Of a stretch of 28,047 nt of DNA, positions 24,646 through 28,047 are shown piece after piece. A program made the translations under genes and the position numbers. Location of the stretch: assembly GCA_017964755.1 (NCBI GenBank), contig JAGCRI010000012.1:1-28047 (forward strand). Reading direction: 5' to 3'. How positions within the stretch are numbered: the first letter of the stretch is position 1; each line of letters opens with the position of its first letter. The notes under the pieces were generated by a model. The model ran no database searches. It worked only from the letters and a program-made list of their open reading frames with translations, and had not been told where the DNA came from. The stretch is from Bacteroidales bacterium (GTDB lineage: Bacteria > Bacteroidota > Bacteroidia > Bacteroidales > WCHB1-69).

Positions 24646-25372
24646 TTGTTTCCAATATTTTATTCAAGCCTTCAAGCACCAAATTAGAGTTTGCAAATAT
24701 CGTATTTTTTATTGATTTTTTCAAGTGGTGCATATTGCCACCTGTCAGAATGATATTCAAATCAGGATATTTCTTCATATATAGCCCGATTTCGTAGTTT
24801 ATTTCACCTATAACACCGTTAAAAACCCCACTAACAATTGACTCTTTTGTAGAAGCACCTGTTAACTGACATTCTGACAATGTGTCATAATCAGGGGCAA
24901 CTGACGGAAGTTTTGCTGTAAAACTGTGCAGTGCTTTGAATCTCATGGACAATCCAGGAGAAATGGCGCCGCCCATATATTCGCCATGACTATTAATAAA
25001 ATCATATACAAGACATGTCCCGGCTTGAATCACAAGAGTGTTGCTGTGAGGAAAGCGTGCCCACGCAGCAACCGCCGCTGCAATACGGTCATTACCAAGC
25101 TGTTCTGGCGTCTTATACTGAATTTTAATGGGAAGTGCGGTTTTGTGTGAAAGGAATATTGTGTTAAAATTCTTTTCGAGATAGCGGTGCAGTTCATCAT
25201 TCATAGCACCTGTTTCGGAAACGATAGCTGAAACGATATTCTTGTTTTCTATAAAAAATTGAATATCTGATAGTTGCAGGTCTCTTTTTTGACAAATTGA
25301 AATTAAAGTCCCATCTTGAAAAATCGCGGCTTTATGCAATGTGTTACCGATATCTAAAACAAGATTCGCCAT
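24632..25372 (-). CDS. coaX: Type III pantothenate kinase
   Basis: A 246-residue cytoplasmic enzyme of the ASKHA fold that phosphorylates pantothenate, the first step of coenzyme A synthesis. The nucleotide-binding DIGNT is at 7-11; GNDRIAAAVAAW, AISPGLSMRFKALH and ILTGGN are in the expected order and length. The usual DxGTxxTxD motif reads VIQAGTCLVYD: Gln116 replaces the conserved Asp proposed as general base, and Val122 replaces Thr. Asp124 is kept. The start at ATG 25372 is chosen because the upstream in-frame codons lie within the previous gene. It follows the TPR gene by 4 bases and overlaps the barrel gene by 14. Confidence 0.9.
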   Translation of the reverse strand: MANLVLDIGNTLHKAAIFQDGTLISICQKRDLQLSDIQFFIENKNIVSAIVSETGAMNDELHRYLEKNFNTIFLSHKTALPIKIQYKTPEQLGNDRIAAAVAAWARFPHSNTLVIQAGTCLVYDFINSHGEYMGGAISPGLSMRFKALHSFTAKLPSVAPDYDTLSECQLTGASTKESIVSGVFNGVIGEINYEIGLYMKKYPDLNIILTGGNMHHLKKSIKNTIFANSNLVLEGLNKILETNANQ

Positions 25373-25376
25373 AATT

Positions 25377-27254
25377 CTACTCGTCAAAGTCTCCGCGGAG
25401 CGCGCGATAACGTTTTCTGGCCTCCACGGTATAAAGGCTACCCGGATAATCCTTCATGAGCCTTTGATAATATTCCATGGCTTTCTGAGTATCCTTGAAA
25501 TTATATTCATAAAGCTCACCCAAAGCGAAAGCCGCATCGTCTGCAAGAATGTCGTCACTGTGCGACTCGAGAATTGCCTGCAACATTTTTTCTGCTTCAA
25601 TGAAATTCTGCTGGCGGGCATATATTTTTGATTTCTGGAAATAAACGTCATCCGTAAGTTTCCCGGAAGGTTCGGCATATAACACAGAGTCAAGCATTTT
25701 GAGGGCTTCTTCGTTTTTGTTCTGGAACATCAGGAAATCGGCTTTCGCAAAGTATTTCAAAGGCTTGTTTACATCTTTTTCACCAAATATCAAAGGCAAT
25801 AGTGTATCTGTCTCATCAGCGAAATCGTCATCTTCCTCCTCCTCATTATCTGAAATAATCATGGAGAAATACATTGCATCATTTGCTATAAGTTTCGAGG
25901 TGGCAGCTCTCAACACGTCAAGCTGGCTTTTAGCCCAGTCAAATTCACCTATATAGAAAGACAACTTTGCATTTTTGAATTTTGCGGTCTGCCCGATAGT
26001 GTCATTCGGCAAGGATTTCTCAACCTGAGAATAATTCAGTGTTGCATCCCAGACATTTCCCGTATAAAGAAGGATGTCGGCAAGGTCAATCTTATAAAGT
26101 GAGCGTTCTTTTACGTCACGCGTGGCCTGACTTATTGCATTGTTCAGAATTTCCACCGCCTCATCCGGCTTGTCAACGTAAAAAGCAAGCAGATGGGCAT
26201 ATTTCCGTGTCAACTCTGCAGTTCCCGAATGTATGCCGTTTTCATCTATCACATTCTTGAAGTCAGCCTCAAGGAGTTTGGCTTTCTGCTTGTCAATAGG
26301 GTAGGAGGTGGTAAGCTGAAGGTACCTGACATCAAGCAGTGTGTATTTCGCCTTGTCGTAATTTGCGCCGTCTTCGCCTTTGGCAATCACATAATCCAGG
26401 GCTTCAATAGCTGTTTCGTAATCCTTATTGGCTGCCGCTGTTTTAGCGAGACTGTAAACACGCTCGCCCTCTTCCTTGTTTCTCTTGTCTATTGCTTTGG
26501 CAAGCTGCAGAGAGGCCGGATAGTCCTTATTTATCTGGTATATCCAGAATAGCATCTGAAGATAGCACAAATTGTCGGGATTCTTTTGTGTCAGTCTCAG
26601 TAGCTGATTCTTCAAAGTAATATATTTGTATTGGTCAGCATCATCAGCCAAAAGGTTCTGCACTATTGCTTCAGATTCTTGGAGATACTTGGCCTCATCG
26701 TCTTTTAACAACGCCAAAGCCTCATCAATAACCTTGTCAGTGAGCTGCAATTGGTTGTAAATATTAGCCAAATCTGTTGCAAATACCTTGTTGTTATTCA
26801 ATATTTTACGACCATGTTGTAAAGTGTTGATTGAATAGTCTCGCAATCCTTTGCTCCAAAATGCGTTATGCAATTCCCTGATTTTGCTTTCATTAGCCTC
26901 TACTGTTTTTATTGCATTTTCGTATTCTTTTGTGGCTTTTTCTATGTCTCCGCTCCGTTCATATACATAACCGATGTCTATTTTGTATCTTTGTGTGTTC
27001 GGCTGGCTTTTCTGCTGTTTCTTGACGATTTTTTCCAATTTTTTAAAGTCATTCAGGTTCAGCAAAGTCTGATAGTAATAATAATAGATGTAGGAATCTG
27101 TTTTTTTGCTGTATATATCGTCAAAAAGCTCAGCTGCCTTTTCAAATTCACCGTTTTGGTAATATTGTATTGCAAGTTGTTCGTTTTCAGGTCTTTGCGC
27201 CCAAATTGCGCTAAGATTCAAAGTTATCGCAAGTATAATAAGAAGTTTTTTCAT
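25377..27254 (-). CDS. Exported TPR-repeat protein, 625 aa
   Basis: A secreted or periplasmic protein with signal peptide MKKLLIILAITLNLSAIWAQ and many TPR-like units over its whole length (LAIQYYQNGEFEKAAELFDD, YVYERSGDIEKATKEYENA, ALGELYEYNFKDTQKAMEYY). An acidic stretch (DNEEEEDDDFADETD) interrupts the repeats at about 475-490. The last third recalls the BamD/YbgF-type TPR layout (QQNFIEAEKMLQAILESHSD, then LMKDYPGSLYTVEARKRYR). ATG 27254 is preferred to a TTG at 27263. It is the first gene of the long envelope operon, 4 bases before coaX. A scaffold role in outer membrane assembly is inference. Confidence 0.83.
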   Translation of the reverse strand: MKKLLIILAITLNLSAIWAQRPENEQLAIQYYQNGEFEKAAELFDDIYSKKTDSYIYYYYYQTLLNLNDFKKLEKIVKKQQKSQPNTQRYKIDIGYVYERSGDIEKATKEYENAIKTVEANESKIRELHNAFWSKGLRDYSINTLQHGRKILNNNKVFATDLANIYNQLQLTDKVIDEALALLKDDEAKYLQESEAIVQNLLADDADQYKYITLKNQLLRLTQKNPDNLCYLQMLFWIYQINKDYPASLQLAKAIDKRNKEEGERVYSLAKTAAANKDYETAIEALDYVIAKGEDGANYDKAKYTLLDVRYLQLTTSYPIDKQKAKLLEADFKNVIDENGIHSGTAELTRKYAHLLAFYVDKPDEAVEILNNAISQATRDVKERSLYKIDLADILLYTGNVWDATLNYSQVEKSLPNDTIGQTAKFKNAKLSFYIGEFDWAKSQLDVLRAATSKLIANDAMYFSMIISDNEEEEDDDFADETDTLLPLIFGEKDVNKPLKYFAKADFLMFQNKNEEALKMLDSVLYAEPSGKLTDDVYFQKSKIYARQQNFIEAEKMLQAILESHSDDILADDAAFALGELYEYNFKDTQKAMEYYQRLMKDYPGSLYTVEARKRYRALRGDFDE

Positions 27255-27274
27255 GCTTTGCAAAAAAATGTCGG

Positions 27275-27282
27275 CAAATATA
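27275..27282 (-). promoter_or_regulatory. -7 promoter box of the TPR-coaX-lptC operon
   Basis: CAAATATA on the + strand reads TATATTTG on the minus strand, 20 bases before the ATG at 27254. It matches TAnnTTTG. The -33 region is unclear. It could serve the whole run down to 18688. Confidence 0.55.
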
Positions 27283-27302
27283 CAAAAACTATCACAATGC
27301 TT

Positions 27303-28047
27303 TTAATTTTTTATGATTTTAAAAGCTTTTACAGTTTTGCCATTACTGCATAATCTCAATAAATATATTCCTGAAGGATGACCGCTTAAGTCTATGTCAG
27401 TTTTGTCAGTTTCAATTTTTTGATTGATAATAATTTGTCCGTATGAATTGTAAATGCTTGCAATATAATAGTTTAATGAATTAGCCTCTGTTTCTATAGT
27501 GAAAGTGCTGAATACCGGATTAGGATAAATTTTTATGGAATTGGAGTGAAAATCATCTATTCCTGTGTTATTAATGATGGTGAGATTTAGGATAAAAATA
27601 CTATCACAATCATATATGGTTGAGTAATAATAAATTACACTTGTAGAATCTGGTGTGTCCGATTCAAATATAGTGTCTGTAGGCAAGTAATGGTAGGGGA
27701 GGTCTGTTCGTTTTATAGTGATATAATCTTGAGTTATAACAGATTGATTGATAGTGAGATACAGCGTTACAGCACTGTCGCAACCGTTAACCGTATTGAA
27801 GTGCTGTGTGTAGTCGCCACTTGTGAAGTATGTGCTGTCGTTCCAGACGAAGCTGTCGCAATGTGTAGCGGAAAATTCTGTTTCAACGGAGTTGTTGATA
27901 GTGAGGTGCAGCGTTACGGCGCTGTCGCAGCCGTTCACCGTGCTGAAGTGCTGTGTGTAGTTTCCGCTAGTAAAGTATGTGCTGTCGTTCCAGACAAAGC
28001 TGTCGCAATGTGTAGCGGAAAATTCTGTTTCAACGGAGTTGTTGATA
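27303..28047 (-). CDS. T9SS-sorted repeat protein, 5' end outside window
   Basis: The frame is open to the right edge, so only the last 248 residues are seen. They contain nearly identical 49-residue repeats (CDSFVWNDSTYFTSG, YTQHF, NGCDSAVTLHLT) and a last degenerate copy (YDCDSIFILNLTI). They end in a type A T9SS sorting domain (IKIYPNPVFSTFTIE, HPSGIYLLRL, ending KAFKIIKN). The protein is a large surface or secreted fibre-like product of type IX secretion. Two cysteines per repeat could form disulfides. The repeat is common in Bacteroidota surface proteins; its function is unknown. The gene ends 48 bases before the TPR start codon. Confidence 0.85.
   Translation of the reverse strand, partial: INNSVETEFSATHCDSFVWNDSTYFTSGNYTQHFSTVNGCDSAVTLHLTINNSVETEFSATHCDSFVWNDSTYFTSGDYTQHFNTVNGCDSAVTLYLTINQSVITQDYITIKRTDLPYHYLPTDTIFESDTPDSTSVIYYYSTIYDCDSIFILNLTIINNTGIDDFHSNSIKIYPNPVFSTFTIETEANSLNYYIASIYNSYGQIIINQKIETDKTDIDLSGHPSGIYLLRLCSNGKTVKAFKIIKN
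27754..28047 (-). repeat. 147-bp tandem repeats in the T9SS protein gene
   Basis: Units 27754-27900 and 27901-28047 are in phase and by eye differ at about 14 of 147 positions. All but one of the differences fall in the half nearest the gene's 3' end (first 75 bases of each unit on the + strand); the other half is almost identical. The array runs off the window. Confidence 0.9.

Noticed and set aside
27754..28047. CRISPR-like array
   Set aside because: The 147-base units are contiguous, in frame and encode protein repeats; there are no unique spacers.

Overview
The window looks like chromosomal core DNA of a Bacteroidota (Bacteroidales-like) bacterium. The signs are promoter boxes of the TAnnTTTG type in front of many genes, mostly no Shine-Dalgarno sequences, signal peptides ending in AQ, FISUMP and DUF4249 families, and type IX secretion (T9SS) sorting domains with the VYPNP-type start. 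I saw no tRNA, rRNA, transposase, integrase or CRISPR array. No gene-free stretch exceeds 300 bases; the longest is about 220 bases (18467-18687), AT-rich with one promoter box.

Layout. 1-1782: a short heptad repeat, a terminator and a secreted FISUMP-domain protein. 1924-3852: dnaK alone, behind a sigma-54-like element and an inverted repeat. 4059-5362: rpsF-rpsR-rplI (bS6, bS18, bL9) and a 56-residue two-pass membrane protein. 5491-10992: glmM (cell wall precursor), lon (protease), fabG (fatty acid synthesis) and a DUF4249-type lipoprotein, all tightly spaced on the + strand. 11023-14047 (minus): a cytoplasmic TPR protein, a polytopic membrane protein and rnhB. 14147-16302 (plus): holA overlapping a di-heme cytochrome c peroxidase lipoprotein. 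A strong bidirectional terminator separates this from a minus-strand pair, a small secreted protein and a T9SS-sorted surface protein (16363-18466).

18688-27254 is one minus-strand cell-envelope run in the order TPR protein, coaX, outer membrane beta-barrel, TPR protein, lptC, Wzz-like chain-length protein and an O-antigen ligase/polymerase. The last gene is split into two overlapping frames. The run links LPS export (LptC) to O-antigen chain handling (Wzz, Wzy/WaaL). The window ends inside a second T9SS-sorted protein built of 49-residue tandem repeats.

I did not find a clearly new multi-gene system. The points most worth a second look are: the split O-antigen ligase with an ATGA overlap; a CoaX in which the conserved Asp of the DxGT motif reads Gln; perfect Shine-Dalgarno sites inside the bS6-bS18-bL9 operon, in a phylum whose ribosomes hide the anti-SD partly with bS6 and bS18; the sigma-54-like dnaK promoter with an inverted repeat; the unannotated 56-residue membrane protein; and the TPR/CoaX/barrel/TPR/LptC gene run.
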